64,000 bases of DNA from Shewanella marisflavi (GCF_023283925.1 NZ_JAKIKX010000010.1:56555-120554); one strand, 5' to 3'; counted from the stretch's first letter, positions 27,227 through 39,174 are shown. Translations and numbers: made by a program. Notes: a model not told the origin generated them from the sequence alone.

Positions 27227-28888
27227 ATGCGAACTGGTGCGCGCCTCCTTCCTCTGCTCTGCTGCCTATGGGCCAGCGGTCTGATGGCGGCCGACAATCA
27301 GGAAATGACGCAAGCCCCAACACTGGATGAAACAGCATCATCCGAGCAAAAGCGCCCAATCAAAAAAATCGTAGTCGTGAGTAACGCCATCTTCGATGAA
27401 TCAGATCCCGATGCCTTCTTTATTCATCGCTGGGCTAATTATCTGCACATTAATACCCTAGAATCGACAATACTCAACAAACTCAGCTTTGATGATACAG
27501 AAAAGGTTTCCCAAAAGGATCTGGATGAAGCGCAACGTATTCTGCGTTATGAGTCCTACATTCGCGACGCCAAAATTAGTTTCGCCCAGCGCGACCCAGA
27601 TGCCACACAAGAAGAGATCGGCGAAGGTGAAACCGTATTGGTTGAGACCTGGGACAATTGGTCACTGCTTCCCACCTTTAGTGCCAGCCACAGTGGCGGC
27701 GAAAATAAGTTTTCCGTCGGGATCAAAGAAGACAACCTGCTGGGTCTAGGGGTGCGTACGCGCCTGAAATACACTTCCGATATCGATCGCACCGGCTATC
27801 AACTCGCCTTTCGCGTCCCTAGCGACTGGTTGGTGAAACACTCCACCTTCAGTGCCAACTTTTATGACAACAGTGATGGCCAGGCTACTATTTTAAATTT
27901 CACTAAGCCCTTCTACCGCCTTGATAGCAAAAATATGTATTCGGCGCACTTTATCAACGATCTACGCACAGATACCATAAGACAGAACGGCTTCGACATT
28001 AATGAATTTGAACATCAGGTCGAATACCTCAACGCCCAATATGGCTGGCGACTAAATAAGAAAGATAATTGGCGCTCACGCATCATAGTGGGAGTGACCC
28101 AAGATAAACACAGCTTCGACAATATCCCCTTGTACCCCAACAGTGAGCTGCCACAAGACAGAGACTTCCTATACCCCTGGGTTGCCTATCAATTTATTGA
28201 AGATGACTATAGGGTGCTGAACAATATCTACCTGATTAACTACAACGAAGACATAAACTTAGGCTGGCAACACTATCTAAAATTCGGCATAGAGACTCAA
28301 GATACGGATAGCCATTCGTCACCGGGTTATCATTTCAACTGGTACTCCTCTTGGGGGTATAAAAGCGATGAGCAGTTAGTCCTGCTGCGCATGGACGGCG
28401 AAGGAGTGTTAGCGACCAGTCAGCCCGACTATTTTAAGGTCAGCGCCACAGCCGAATATTTTTACAAGTTCAACCCCAAGTGGACCGCTTACTCGAAAAT
28501 GCGGTTAAGTACATCTAACAATAACTATCTAGACGCGCCGTTCGCCTTAGGGGATAACACTGGCGTACGAGGCTATCCCAACGACTACCAATATGGCGAT
28601 AATCAATGGTTACTGAGCGCAGAGATTAGGAACTATCCCAACATCAATCTTTACCAACTGGCCGAACTAGGCTGGGCCCTGTTTACCGATGTGGGTCAGG
28701 CAAGTGGCGGCCCGGATCATGACAATGAAGTATCGGGTCCTATCGGCAGCGTTGGCATCGGCGCCCGTATCTACTCCTCACGTTCCAGTTATGGCAGCGT
28801 CGCCCACATAGATCTCACTCTACCTTTTACCAGCGGCGCCGAGGTCAACAGATGGGAGTGGCGTTTACAGGTCAGAAGCCATTTCTAA
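27227..28888 (+). CDS. Omp85-superfamily outer-membrane protein with one POTRA domain
   Basis: A 553-residue outer-membrane protein. A signal peptide (cleaved near LMA, residue 22) is followed by one POTRA-like domain (about 45-145: IVVVSNAIFDE, the NYLHINT turn, then LRYESYIRDAKI). A 16-strand Omp85 barrel follows, with the VRGY lid-lock motif (in GDNTGVRGYP, near residue 448) and a terminal Phe signal for BamA. It is smaller than BamA or TamA and has no adjacent TpsA or TamB partner. Its role could be protein or lipid insertion or secretion; none is proven. The ATG at 27227 is chosen because AAGGAT overlaps the earlier ATG. Confidence 0.78.
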   Translation: MRTGARLLPLLCCLWASGLMAADNQEMTQAPTLDETASSEQKRPIKKIVVVSNAIFDESDPDAFFIHRWANYLHINTLESTILNKLSFDDTEKVSQKDLDEAQRILRYESYIRDAKISFAQRDPDATQEEIGEGETVLVETWDNWSLLPTFSASHSGGENKFSVGIKEDNLLGLGVRTRLKYTSDIDRTGYQLAFRVPSDWLVKHSTFSANFYDNSDGQATILNFTKPFYRLDSKNMYSAHFINDLRTDTIRQNGFDINEFEHQVEYLNAQYGWRLNKKDNWRSRIIVGVTQDKHSFDNIPLYPNSELPQDRDFLYPWVAYQFIEDDYRVLNNIYLINYNEDINLGWQHYLKFGIETQDTDSHSSPGYHFNWYSSWGYKSDEQLVLLRMDGEGVLATSQPDYFKVSATAEYFYKFNPKWTAYSKMRLSTSNNNYLDAPFALGDNTGVRGYPNDYQYGDNQWLLSAEIRNYPNINLYQLAELGWALFTDVGQASGGPDHDNEVSGPIGSVGIGARIYSSRSSYGSVAHIDLTLPFTSGAEVNRWEWRLQVRSHF

Positions 28889-28959
28889 GCCTAACGAGCA
28901 TATCTCGGCCATGAGACTAAACTGATAACTAGCGTGACAACAAAGGTAGACCTCTCACC

Positions 28960-29769
28960 ATGATCCCGCCGGAAATAAAAATGCTATTTGTGATCATGCT
29001 GTTGCAGCTACCTTTTCACTCATGGAGTAACAGCAGCAATCTAAATATCGTCTACCATGACTTTGCCCCCTTTAGCTATCAAGACAATCAAGGTCAGGCA
29101 CAAGGAATATTAGTCGAGCTTACCCAGGCGGTCTGTCAGCAATGGCCGGGGCAATGTGATATCGCAATTCGCCCCTATCGCCGGGCGATTCACCTGTTTG
29201 CCAGCGGCGAGGCTAAAGGGATCTTCCTCGGCTGGAATCGGGAGCGTGCCGAGACCATGTGGTTCTCCCTGCCTCTGGTGCAAACTGAATATGGCTTCTA
29301 CACATTAAAGGACTTCCCGCTCACCCAACTGAGTCAGCTGGCTGGCAAGATAATCGGCGTCTATGGTCCCTCCAACACTTATAGCTCACTCATGCTGCAA
29401 CAAGACAAGATCAAACGCCTGTCGCTGCCGCCCCTACTCACCGACATCTATCCCCAAGGAGACGACCTGCCGATGCGCATGCTGCAAAAACGTCGATTTG
29501 ACGCCTACTATGTCAACAAGGATGTGGGCCGTTTCTACGCCAGGCAGATAGGCTTAAGCGAATTGCATTATCTCAGCGCCGACAGGGAAATATTATACTG
29601 CGTCGCCTTCAACAAGGCCGTCACCAACAGCGAAACGGTACGCCAGTTTAATCATCTGTTTGTTAAACTCTTGCAGCAGGGTCGCTTAGATAAGATCTAC
29701 CAGAAATATGAGATGCAACCGATACGGCTGCCAGAAGAGGACTTAGCCGCCAAGAGCATACCCTATTGA
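28960..29769 (+). CDS. periplasmic solute-binding protein, family 3
   Basis: A 269-residue exported protein (signal about residues 1-24, with a possible later start at 28981) of the bacterial extracellular solute-binding family 3. Signs are LNIVYHDFAPFSYQDNQGQAQGI at the start of lobe 1 and GKIIGVYGPS at the hinge. Most such proteins feed amino acids to ABC permeases, but no permease or ATPase gene is near, so it may be a stand-alone sensor or binding protein. It follows the Omp85-like gene by 71 bases and shares its strand. Confidence 0.8.
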   Translation: MIPPEIKMLFVIMLLQLPFHSWSNSSNLNIVYHDFAPFSYQDNQGQAQGILVELTQAVCQQWPGQCDIAIRPYRRAIHLFASGEAKGIFLGWNRERAETMWFSLPLVQTEYGFYTLKDFPLTQLSQLAGKIIGVYGPSNTYSSLMLQQDKIKRLSLPPLLTDIYPQGDDLPMRMLQKRRFDAYYVNKDVGRFYARQIGLSELHYLSADREILYCVAFNKAVTNSETVRQFNHLFVKLLQQGRLDKIYQKYEMQPIRLPEEDLAAKSIPY

Positions 29770-29799
29770 GACATGACGACACGATAGGCCATAAACAGA

Positions 29800-29833
29800 A
29801 AAGCCCGCCAGCCAAAAAGGCTAGCGGGCTTTC
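29800..29833. terminator. bidirectional terminator between binding-protein gene and rnpB
   Basis: A 14-position stem (29800-29813 with 29820-29833, one mismatch) of AAAAGCCCGC type around an A-rich loop. It serves the convergent plus-strand gene and the minus-strand rnpB; the T run is better on the minus strand. Confidence 0.85.
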
Positions 29834-29835
29834 GT

Positions 29836-30186
<351 letters not shown>

Positions 30187-30190
30187 GCGG

Positions 30191-30196
30191 ATTATA
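30191..30196 (-). promoter_or_regulatory. -10 element of the rnpB promoter
   Basis: A perfect TATAAT on the minus strand lies about seven bases upstream of the inferred rnpB 5' end. It is followed by a GC-rich discriminator (CCGCGCC), a feature of stable-RNA promoters under stringent control. The -35 is not obvious. Confidence 0.7.
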
Positions 30197-30263
30197 GCCT
30201 AATGCCGCGCGGCGCACCACCTTATATTGCCGCAAGCCAAGCGGCGACCAAGATAGCTAAGGA

Positions 30264-31106
30264 TTAGAGATCCAGCTCAAGACCCAACTTATACAGAGCA
30301 TTCTTCTTTAATCCATGGATCTGCGCCGCAAGTGCCGATGCCTTCTTAAGCGGCAGCTCCTGACTCAAGAGCTTAAGTGTCTCAAGAGCTTGGGCGGGCA
30401 CGCCAGCATCCTCATCGGTTCGGTAGCCATGACACATGAGTACAATTTCGCCTTTTTGCTGATTAGCATCGGCAATCACTGTCGCCAGCACTTCGGCTGC
30501 GGGGCCAGAGAGGAAGGTCTCGAAAGTCTTGGTGACTTCTCGGGCCATCACCACCTGACGATCTTCACCCAGCGTCGCGACGATAGAGGTCAAGCTGTGG
30601 ACGATGCGATGCGGCGACTCGTAGAAAATCAACGTGCGGGGATCTTCTTTTAGCTCGGTCAATTTATCGATGCGTCCCTTCTCTTTAGCGGGCAGAAAGC
30701 CTTCAAAAGAGAAACGGTCTGAGGGCAGACCCGAGGCGCTCAGCGCAGTGATAGCCGCGCAGGGACCCGGCAAGGGAACGACGTTAAAGCCGGCCTCTCG
30801 TACCTGAGACACCAGATGATAACCTGGGTCGGAGATCAGCGGCGTACCCGCATCTGAGATCAAGGCGACCGATTCGCCATTAGCCAGCTTTTGAATGATC
30901 CCCTGAGCCCTATCGCGCTCGTTATGATCATGCAGCGCCGTTTTACGAGTCTCGATCCCGAAATGGCTCAATAACTTACCGCTATGACGTGTGTCCTCGC
31001 AGGCGATAAGGGAAACCTGTTTTAAAACCTCTAAGGCGCGGCTGCTGATGTCTCCAAGATTACCAATTGGAGTAGGAACTATGTAAAGTGCGACCGACAG
31101 GTCCAT
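30264..31106 (-). CDS. rsmI: 16S rRNA 2'-O-ribose cytidine-1402 methyltransferase RsmI
   Basis: A 280-residue SAM-dependent methyltransferase of the tetrapyrrole-methylase fold that modifies C1402 in the decoding centre. Signs are [13 protein letters not shown] at the N-terminus, [31 protein letters not shown] and the FYESPHRI motif. The ATG at 31106 has an AGAGGT Shine-Dalgarno; the longer GTG frame from 31130 is unlikely. It is divergent from lpoA with 88 bases between, the arrangement conserved in enterobacteria. Confidence 0.96.
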   Translation of the reverse strand: MDLSVALYIVPTPIGNLGDISSRALEVLKQVSLIACEDTRHSGKLLSHFGIETRKTALHDHNERDRAQGIIQKLANGESVALISDAGTPLISDPGYHLVSQVREAGFNVVPLPGPCAAITALSASGLPSDRFSFEGFLPAKEKGRIDKLTELKEDPRTLIFYESPHRIVHSLTSIVATLGEDRQVVMAREVTKTFETFLSGPAAEVLATVIADANQQKGEIVLMCHGYRTDEDAGVPAQALETLKLLSQELPLKKASALAAQIHGLKKNALYKLGLELDL

Positions 31107-31194
31107 ATCTACCTCTGTAATGATTGTCACAAGACTTTCGTCAGGCGTAAGAGAAGGTTAAACTACAGCCAGCATCTTACCAGAGTGAAGTCCT

Positions 31195-33060
31195 GTGTTA
31201 AAAAGACTGAATACAACTAAATTTATCTCCGCCGCTGTGTTGGCCACTGTATTATTCGGTTGTGCCACATCACCAGCGCCCGAAAAAGCACCCAGCACCC
31301 AAGTCTCTTTGGTGAATGTCACCCTAAGCCCGGCGCAATACCTGAGCGACGCCAGCCAGGCCTCGACACCTGAACAGAAAAACCGTTTGATGCTGCTGGC
31401 GGCTCACGCCTTTATTAATCAGGGTGATACAAGCAATGCAAGCAAAACCCTGACCGCCATTAAGCCGAATCTGGGTAGCAAGCCCGAGATATTAGCCGAA
31501 CACAAATACTTAACCGCCAGAGTGCTGGAGTTAACCTCCACCTATGATGATGCCCTGGCACAACTCGATTACCCGAGCCAGTGGCGACTCGCCAACTGGC
31601 AGATGGTCTCTTACCATCAACTAAAAGCGCGCCTCTATCAATATACCAAGCAACCGATAGAGCAAGCGAAAGAGCTCAGCCTGCTGAGCGCTTATCTGCC
31701 GAGTGCCGAGGCGAATCAGGTCAACGATGACATTTGGCGCATTTTGCAGCCCCTGCATGAACAGACACTACTGGCCTTCAGCCAAGATAACAGCAACCCA
31801 GTGTTTACCGGGTGGTTGCAGCTGGCCTATATCGCTAAACATTATGCCATAGACCCCCAGCTATTAGTGCAGCAATTGGGTAACTGGCAACAGGATAACC
31901 CTAGTCACCCTGGTGCCAAGAAGCTACCGACGGATCTGGAGCGCGCGTTAAATACCAAGCCATACAAACCTAAGAATATTGCTGTGCTGCTGCCACTTAC
32001 CGGGCCAAGGGCAGCCATTGCCGATACGGTCAAGCAGGGGATCATCTCCAGCTATCTGACCAATCCAGACGATACAGTATCGGTCAACTTTTTCGACTCA
32101 GCCCAGGGCGCAGAAATCGCTCAACAGCAAGCGATAGCCGCCGGCGCCGACTTCATCATAGGTCCCTTACTGCAATCTGAGGTCGAAACGCTATTAAAAG
32201 CTGAGGCAGCCGCGAGCCAGTCGACCGATGGGGCCGCGCAGCCAACGCTGCAACAGGTTAAGGTGCCACAGCTGTTTCTCAATCATGTAGACGATGTTGT
32301 CGCCACCGATGACCAGTTCTTCTTTGCACTATCTCCTACAGATGAAGCCCTAGATGCCGCGCAGAAACTCTATAATGACGGTGTCGAAAAGCCACTGCTG
32401 CTCGCCAGTAACGACAGCGTTGGTCGTCGTATGGCCGAGGCCTTCAACACTAAGTGGCAGGCACTCACTCAGGAAGAGGCCGAGATTCACTATTACGATC
32501 GCGGCGATCAGATGAAGGTGACGGTGCAGAAGTCGCTGGGCGTTATCGACAGTAAAGAGCGGATCGCCCGTATCAAGGCTCTGCTGGGCAATAAGATAGA
32601 GGCCGACTTTAGATCTCGCCGTGATATCGATGCCATCTATATGATCGCCAGCAGCCAGGATTTGCAGCTACTCAAGCCTTTTATCGACGTGAACTTCAGT
32701 GTATTTGCCGAGCCAGTGCCACTGTACACCACCAGCCGCAGCCGTTTAGAGAGCCAATCGCGCGCCGCCGCTCAGGAGCTGAACAACCTAACCATCAGTG
32801 ATATTCCCTGGCTTATCGAGACTAACGCCGAAACTGCCGAGGTCGCTCGTCTATGGCCAAGCTGGGGCAATAGCCAGAAGCGTCTCTATGTGATGGGATT
32901 CGATGCCCTGCAACTGGTAAGTAAGCTGGCGCAGATGCGTGCCCTACCGGGTTACCAATATTCTGGGCGCAGCGGCCTGCTTTCTGTCCTGCCCGATGGT
33001 ACGATCAACCGTCAGCTAAGTTGGGGCCGTTACCAAAGAGGCAATTTGAAGCCCCTATGA
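31195..33060 (+). CDS. lpoA: penicillin-binding protein activator LpoA
   Basis: An outer-membrane lipoprotein that reaches through the periplasm to stimulate PBP1A, whose gene (mrcA) is also in this window. It has 621 residues with a lipobox ending at Cys23 (LFGC). The N-terminal half (about 35-250) is TPR-like. The C-terminal half (about 260-600) is a periplasmic-binding-protein fold starting at [17 protein letters not shown]. Translation starts at GTG. It leads the lpoA-yraN-diaA-dolP operon, and its TGA overlaps the yraN ATG. Confidence 0.95.
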   Translation: MLKRLNTTKFISAAVLATVLFGCATSPAPEKAPSTQVSLVNVTLSPAQYLSDASQASTPEQKNRLMLLAAHAFINQGDTSNASKTLTAIKPNLGSKPEILAEHKYLTARVLELTSTYDDALAQLDYPSQWRLANWQMVSYHQLKARLYQYTKQPIEQAKELSLLSAYLPSAEANQVNDDIWRILQPLHEQTLLAFSQDNSNPVFTGWLQLAYIAKHYAIDPQLLVQQLGNWQQDNPSHPGAKKLPTDLERALNTKPYKPKNIAVLLPLTGPRAAIADTVKQGIISSYLTNPDDTVSVNFFDSAQGAEIAQQQAIAAGADFIIGPLLQSEVETLLKAEAAASQSTDGAAQPTLQQVKVPQLFLNHVDDVVATDDQFFFALSPTDEALDAAQKLYNDGVEKPLLLASNDSVGRRMAEAFNTKWQALTQEEAEIHYYDRGDQMKVTVQKSLGVIDSKERIARIKALLGNKIEADFRSRRDIDAIYMIASSQDLQLLKPFIDVNFSVFAEPVPLYTTSRSRLESQSRAAAQELNNLTISDIPWLIETNAETAEVARLWPSWGNSQKRLYVMGFDALQLVSKLAQMRALPGYQYSGRSGLLSVLPDGTINRQLSWGRYQRGNLKPL

Positions 33061-33401
33061 CGGATGCAGAGCACCTCACCAGAGGCCAGCAGGCAGAAGA
33101 CAACGCCCTGGCCTATTTGGAACAACAGGGGCTCACGCTGGTCGAACGTAACGTACGCTACCCATTTGGTGAAATAGACCTCATAATGCGCGAAGGTCAA
33201 AAATGGATTTTTATTGAGGTAAAATACCGCCAATCGAAACAATTTGGCGGAGCAATACAGGCAGTCAGCCGAGGCAAGATAGCCAGGCTTAACCGTGCGG
33301 CGAGCCATTATATGCAACTCAAACAGATAGATGCCCAGTGCCGCTTCGATCTCGTGGCCATAGATGGCAATGACATTCAGTGGATCACCAATGCATTTTA
33401 G
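33057..33401 (+). CDS. yraN: UPF0102 protein YraN
   Basis: A 114-residue protein of the YraN family with a Holliday-junction-resolvase-like nuclease fold. Candidate catalytic residues are in [10 protein letters not shown] (Glu, Asp) and FIEVKYRQS (Glu-x-Lys). The cellular role is unsettled. The start overlaps the lpoA stop as ATGA, so translation is coupled. Confidence 0.93.
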   Translation: MTDAEHLTRGQQAEDNALAYLEQQGLTLVERNVRYPFGEIDLIMREGQKWIFIEVKYRQSKQFGGAIQAVSRGKIARLNRAASHYMQLKQIDAQCRFDLVAIDGNDIQWITNAF

Positions 33402-33440
33402 TGATCGATAGCCGCCACAACGCAAGTAAAGGCTTGTTAA

Positions 33441-34627
<1,187 letters not shown>

Positions 34628-34631
34628 CCTG

Positions 34632-35513
34632 CTAGGTCTGCTCACGCACCACTTCAAGCCCTCTGAATTTTCGCCACCTTCTACTCAGACTCGGCAATAT
34701 TAAGGTAGGCAGTACGATCAGGCCGGCACCTAGCCAGCCCATGGGATCTAGCCACTCATCAAACCATAGCCAACCAAACAAGACACAGAACAGCAGACCA
34801 CTGTATTCGGCAACCGCGATCTCACCCGCCTGAGCCTTACGATAGGCCAATACGCTAAAGAGTTGGTAAGCCAATAAAAAACTGTTGCTTAGCAGAGCTA
34901 TTCCTAACACTGGCCAACTAAACCCCACAAATCCCTGCCAAGCAACAAACAAGAGCACCAAAGGCAAACTCAAGAGGTTATAGCAGATCACTGTGACGCT
35001 GGCTGCTTCGCTGCTGGGCAGCCACCTTAGCATTAACTGGTTAGCGGCAAAGACAATGGCAGACACCAAAACGGCCAGCGCCGCCAGATTCATCTCGCTC
35101 GGGCGCAAGATAACCAGAATACCGATGAAGCCCAACACAGTGGCCAAGATCTGATGACCACTGAGCCGCTCTTTCAGGAACAACATGCCCATGACGATGA
35201 TCATTAAGGGCGCCGAATAAAACAGCGAGCTAACGGTCGCCAGCGGCAAAGAGAGCAGCCCGAGGATCAACAGCAGTCCACCAACGGCGCCGCTATTGGC
35301 CCGGATCATATGCAGTTTCAAAAAAGCCGTTCTCGGCCGCCCGGCATAAAACCATAGCGGCAGCATCATCAAGATTGCCGTCACTTGACGCAGCAAGAGA
35401 AACATCGCCGCATCACTCTGGGCTGGCAGCCACTTGATCGACACATCATAAAGAGCAGTGAATACATTACCTAGCAACAAGAGCCCTAGGCCCAACATCA
35501 AATTGCGCTGCAT
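34632..35513 (-). CDS. EamA/DMT-family transporter
   Basis: A 293-residue inner-membrane protein with ten predicted helices in two EamA repeats (about 5-130 and 145-280), as in drug/metabolite exporters of the RhtA/YdcZ type. The substrate is unknown. The GGAG Shine-Dalgarno fits the ATG at 35513. It is divergent from a GcvA-like LysR regulator with a palindromic site between, a typical regulator-exporter pair. Confidence 0.9.
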   Translation of the reverse strand: MQRNLMLGLGLLLLGNVFTALYDVSIKWLPAQSDAAMFLLLRQVTAILMMLPLWFYAGRPRTAFLKLHMIRANSGAVGGLLLILGLLSLPLATVSSLFYSAPLMIIVMGMLFLKERLSGHQILATVLGFIGILVILRPSEMNLAALAVLVSAIVFAANQLMLRWLPSSEAASVTVICYNLLSLPLVLLFVAWQGFVGFSWPVLGIALLSNSFLLAYQLFSVLAYRKAQAGEIAVAEYSGLLFCVLFGWLWFDEWLDPMGWLGAGLIVLPTLILPSLSRRWRKFRGLEVVREQT

Positions 35514-35595
35514 TGCAGGCTCCATCATCAAGACTTATCTGGCAGCATGATAACGAGCAAAATACTGTAGCTGAAATGATGATTTCTTATCTTAG

Positions 35596-35610
35596 ATGAA
35601 TTAAATTCAT
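35596..35610. promoter_or_regulatory. LysR-type operator (T-N11-A box)
   Basis: ATGAATT-A-AATTCAT is a perfect 15-base dyad. It contains the T-N11-A spacing typical of LysR-type binding sites and lies between the transporter and regulator genes, 29 bases before the regulator start. Confidence 0.65.
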
Positions 35611-35638
35611 ACTTAGAGAGAACCAATAGAGACCTGAA

Positions 35639-36517
35639 ATGAGAAAGATCCCACCACTGAGAGCGCTGCAGGTGTTCGAGGCCGCGGCGCGCCTACAGCA
35701 CTTTTCCCGTGCCGCGCAGGAGCTGTGTATTACCCAGAGCGCGGTGTCTCATCAAGTTCGTCTGTTGGAAGAACACTTTTCATTGTCTCTGTTTAAACGC
35801 GAGGGGCGTAGTTTACGACTCACCGACAAGGGTGAGCAGCTCTACCAGGAAACCGCGCGAATTTTTAACGAATTGGCAGAGCTGAATCAAACCCTGCTGG
35901 GTGAGAAACCCGAGGCGCTGCGGCTGGCGGTCTACAGCTCTTTTGCGGTGAAGTGGTTGATCCCCAGACTCAGTGAGTTTCGCCGCCTATATCCGGGCAT
36001 TCAGGTGCGCCTGGATATGATCACCGAAGACCCTGTCTTGTCCCACAGCAGTGCCGATATGTTTATCACGGGCCAGCAAGATCAGAAGGGCTACTGGCAG
36101 CAACTACTGCACGCCGAGCGCTTGATCCCTGTCTGCAGTCCTGAATTGATCGGCAGCGGTGACAAGCTGGATCTCGACTGGTTAATGAAACAGCAGTTGC
36201 TGACTGTCGACGAGGGGCCACTTGGCTTGGATTGGCAGCGTTGGTTTGAACATAACCAACTCGCAGATCCTGATGAGAGCCAACAACAACTCTTTAGTCA
36301 TGTGCTAATGGCAATTGAGGCGGCTATCGCTGGTCAAGGGGTGGCACTGGCATCTGACTTCATGGTACTGGATGATATCGCTAAACAGCGCCTGGTAGCC
36401 CTGCCCTTTGCCAGCATAGATACCGGCTTTGAGTTCAATTTTCTCTGTAAACAGCGGCGTCTACAGGAACCCGCCATCGCAGCCTTTGTGAACTGGCTAA
36501 CCCAGCAGCACGAGTAA
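35639..36517 (+). CDS. LysR-type regulator, GcvA-like
   Basis: A 292-residue regulator. The N-terminal helix-turn-helix (residues 6-65) has the GcvA-type sequence LRALQVFEAAARLQHFSRAA followed by ELCITQSAVSHQVRLLEE; the effector domain is about 90-290. It probably controls the divergent transporter and itself through the dyad between them. The start ATG at 35639 is the first in frame and matches the conserved MRKIPPL N-terminus. Confidence 0.92.
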   Translation: MRKIPPLRALQVFEAAARLQHFSRAAQELCITQSAVSHQVRLLEEHFSLSLFKREGRSLRLTDKGEQLYQETARIFNELAELNQTLLGEKPEALRLAVYSSFAVKWLIPRLSEFRRLYPGIQVRLDMITEDPVLSHSSADMFITGQQDQKGYWQQLLHAERLIPVCSPELIGSGDKLDLDWLMKQQLLTVDEGPLGLDWQRWFEHNQLADPDESQQQLFSHVLMAIEAAIAGQGVALASDFMVLDDIAKQRLVALPFASIDTGFEFNFLCKQRRLQEPAIAAFVNWLTQQHE

Positions 36518-36550
36518 ATACTTCACCACGGATATCAGGTAAGCATAAAA

Positions 36551-36573
36551 AAAGCCGGCTAATGCCGGCTTTT
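36551..36573. terminator. bidirectional terminator between lysR and trpS
   Basis: Stem AAAGCCGGC (36551-36559) with GCCGGCTTT (36564-36572), loop TAAT, A tract before and T tract after. It serves the convergent regulator and trpS units. Confidence 0.88.
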
Positions 36574-36585
36574 CGATCTGTTAGA

Positions 36586-37584
36586 TTAGAGCAGGAGACC
36601 TATCTTTTCGTAGACCTTCTTCAGGGTGACTTCGGCGCGGGCCTGAGCCTTTTCTGCGCCTTCATGCATCACCTGATTAAGGAAGCTCTGATCGGCTCTG
36701 TATTCCTTGAAACGCTCTTGCAGCGGCTCAAGCATACCCACTACAGCGTCACCGGCAGCGACCTTTAGATGACCGTACATCTTACCTTCGAACTCAGCCT
36801 CCAAGCTTGCAATGCTCTGGCCAGTGACGCCCGACATCAGGCTCAGCAGGTTAGAAACCCCTGGCTTGTTCTCGACATCAAAACGCACCACAGGCGGCTC
36901 GTCGCTATCTGTCATCGCCTTCTTCAGCTTCTTCATCACCGCCTTTGGATCTTCCAGCAGGCCAATCACATTGTTACGGTTGTCGTCTGACTTAGACATC
37001 TTCTTCAACGGATCCTGCAGCGACATTACCTTGGCACCCAGCTCAGGAATAAATGGCTCAGGAATGGTAAAGGTTTCGCCATATGCATTATTGAAGCGAG
37101 TCGCAATATCACGCGTCAGTTCAAGGTGTTGCTTCTGATCTTGACCCACAGGGATCTCATTAGCCTGGTACAGCAGGATATCCGCCGCCATCAATACCGG
37201 ATAGCCAAACAAGCCGACGTTGATATTGTTAGCATGTTTTTGAGACTTATCCTTAAACTGGGTCATGCGGCTTAGCTCACCCATCTGGGTATAGCAGTTC
37301 AGCGCCCAGCCCAGCTGAGTGTGCTGAGGCACCTGAGACTGGATAAACACAGTGCTCTTCTTAGGATCGACACCACAGGCCAGGTATAGGGCCAGGGTAT
37401 CCAAACAGGCATCACGTAGTTTCTGTGGATCTTGACGTACAGTAATGGCATGCAGATCGACCACACAATATAGGCAATCATGACTATCTTGCATCGCAAC
37501 CCACTGACGTAGTGCACCCATGTAATTACCAATGGTCAATTCACCTGACGGTTGGGCACCGCTAAGCACAATAGGTTTAGTCAT
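36586..37584 (-). CDS. trpS: tryptophanyl-tRNA synthetase
   Basis: A 332-residue class I aminoacyl-tRNA synthetase charging tRNA-Trp. The HIGH-equivalent TIGN (residues 17-20) and KMSKS (195-199) are intact. It is the last gene of the rpe-gph-trpS run, 6 bases after gph, the same order as in the E. coli dam superoperon. Confidence 0.97.
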   Translation of the reverse strand: MTKPIVLSGAQPSGELTIGNYMGALRQWVAMQDSHDCLYCVVDLHAITVRQDPQKLRDACLDTLALYLACGVDPKKSTVFIQSQVPQHTQLGWALNCYTQMGELSRMTQFKDKSQKHANNINVGLFGYPVLMAADILLYQANEIPVGQDQKQHLELTRDIATRFNNAYGETFTIPEPFIPELGAKVMSLQDPLKKMSKSDDNRNNVIGLLEDPKAVMKKLKKAMTDSDEPPVVRFDVENKPGVSNLLSLMSGVTGQSIASLEAEFEGKMYGHLKVAAGDAVVGMLEPLQERFKEYRADQSFLNQVMHEGAEKAQARAEVTLKKVYEKIGLLL

Positions 37585-37590
37585 AATGTT

Positions 37591-38286
37591 TTATTGCTCC
37601 AATACAATTTGGCTGTCTGTTATCTGCGCCAATACTTCTTTAAATGTGTCACATACGGCGGTTGGGCCGCTGAGCCCAATATCTTCACCGTAGTTGTACC
37701 CATAGGTCAAGCCGATCGAGGAAATACCCGCCGCTTTCGCCGCTAAAATATCGTTTCTAGAGTCGCCCACCATTAAAAGCTGCTCATCGTTGAGCTGCCA
37801 TTGCTGCTTAAGATGATTAAGGGGGAGTGGATCTGGCTTCATCTTGGCTAACGAGTCGCCGCCCAATACCTCATGAAACAGGTGGTCTATACCAAATGCC
37901 GCTAACAGAGGTACGGTGAAACGATACGGTTTGTTGGTCACAACCGCCAGTTGGTATCCCTGCTCAGCCAACTGCTCTAAAACCAGCTTCACGCCATCAT
38001 AGAGACGACTGTGCTGTTGTAAGTTGGCTTCGTAATGCTTGCTAAACAATGGCATTGCATCGTCGATATCTGCCTGAGTCACTGACTCGCCGCGGGCGAA
38101 GGTCAGTGCACGTTCAACCAACTTGGCTGCGCCGTTACCGACCCAACTGCGCACCTGTTGTTCATTGCACAGGGGCAAGTTTAATTCGGCCAACATGTCT
38201 TGAGTGGCGGCCGCCAGATCGGGGACGCTGTCGATTAGCGTGCCATCAAGATCGAAGGCGATTGCCTTAATAGATTGCGCTTTCAT
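37591..38286 (-). CDS. gph: phosphoglycolate phosphatase
   Basis: A 231-residue HAD hydrolase that clears 2-phosphoglycolate, a product of DNA 3'-end repair. The HAD motif I is FDLDGTLIDS with Asp12 and Asp14; motif III and IV residues lie in KPDPLPL and MVGDSRNDILAAK. It is two bases from rpe upstream and 6 from trpS downstream. Confidence 0.96.
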   Translation of the reverse strand: MKAQSIKAIAFDLDGTLIDSVPDLAAATQDMLAELNLPLCNEQQVRSWVGNGAAKLVERALTFARGESVTQADIDDAMPLFSKHYEANLQQHSRLYDGVKLVLEQLAEQGYQLAVVTNKPYRFTVPLLAAFGIDHLFHEVLGGDSLAKMKPDPLPLNHLKQQWQLNDEQLLMVGDSRNDILAAKAAGISSIGLTYGYNYGEDIGLSGPTAVCDTFKEVLAQITDSQIVLEQ

Positions 38287-38288
38287 AC

Positions 38289-38963
38289 TTAGGCATCAAC
38301 CTTAGCCAGTTCACTGCGCATCTCATCGATCACCGCTTTATAATCCGGCTTATTGAAAATCGCTGATCCGGCTACGAACATGTCGGCACCCGCCGCCGCG
38401 ATTTCGGCAATGTTATCAACCTTAACACCACCGTCGACTTCTAGGCGGATATCGAAACCACTGGCATCGATACGCTCGCGCACCTGACGTAACTTATCCA
38501 GGGTCGATGGAATAAAGGATTGGCCACCAAATCCTGGGTTAACTGACATCAACAGAATCACGTCCAGCTTATCCATCACATGATCCAGATAGTGCAGTGG
38601 CGTTGCAGGATTAAACACCAAGCCCGCCTTACAACCTGCTTCTTTGATTAGCTGTAGGGTACGGTCGATATGCTCTGACGCTTCTGGGTGAAAGGTAATA
38701 ATCGACGCACCGGCTTCAACAAAATCAGGAATGATGCGATCAACAGGCTTCACCATCAAATGCACGTCGATCTCGGCGGTAACGCCATAGTCTCGCAGCG
38801 CCTTACACACCATAGGACCTATGGTCAGGTTAGGCACATAATGATTATCCATCACATCGAAGTGAACCACATCGGCACCGGCGTTAAGCACGGCTTCAAC
38901 ATCTTCCCCAAGACGGGCGAAATCTGCAGATAAGATAGATGGAGCAATAAGAAATGGGCGCAT
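38289..38963 (-). CDS. rpe: ribulose-phosphate 3-epimerase
   Basis: A 224-residue TIM-barrel enzyme of the pentose phosphate pathway interconverting ribulose 5-phosphate and xylulose 5-phosphate. Signs are [28 protein letters not shown] (metal-binding His and Asp) and [13 protein letters not shown]. Here it opens the rpe-gph-trpS unit and must have its own promoter in the 211-base gap to the divergent small gene, since dam is no longer directly upstream. Confidence 0.97.
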   Translation of the reverse strand: MRPFLIAPSILSADFARLGEDVEAVLNAGADVVHFDVMDNHYVPNLTIGPMVCKALRDYGVTAEIDVHLMVKPVDRIIPDFVEAGASIITFHPEASEHIDRTLQLIKEAGCKAGLVFNPATPLHYLDHVMDKLDVILLMSVNPGFGGQSFIPSTLDKLRQVRERIDASGFDIRLEVDGGVKVDNIAEIAAAGADMFVAGSAIFNKPDYKAVIDEMRSELAKVDA

Positions 38964-39108
38964 GATAAACTCGCTAAGCTGAATAAGAATTACGCTATTC
39001 TACCTTATAGCCTGACCCTGCCTCTATAGCCGATACTGGATTAAACGTGTTCTGGCTCAGAATTGGGTAATTTTCACTGCCTTGCTGAATGGGCACCTAA
39101 AAATTATG

Positions 39109-39136
39109 TTCAAAATATAAACGCCTTTGCTATAAT
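39109..39136 (+). promoter_or_regulatory. promoter of the small envelope-protein gene
   Basis: A perfect -10 TATAAT (39131-39136) is preceded at 16 bases by TTCAAA (39109-39114). It lies 38 bases before the start codon at 39175. Confidence 0.55.
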
Positions 39137-39174
39137 GCGCTGATTAGGGGTTTTCATGTTCACAGGATGTAGAG

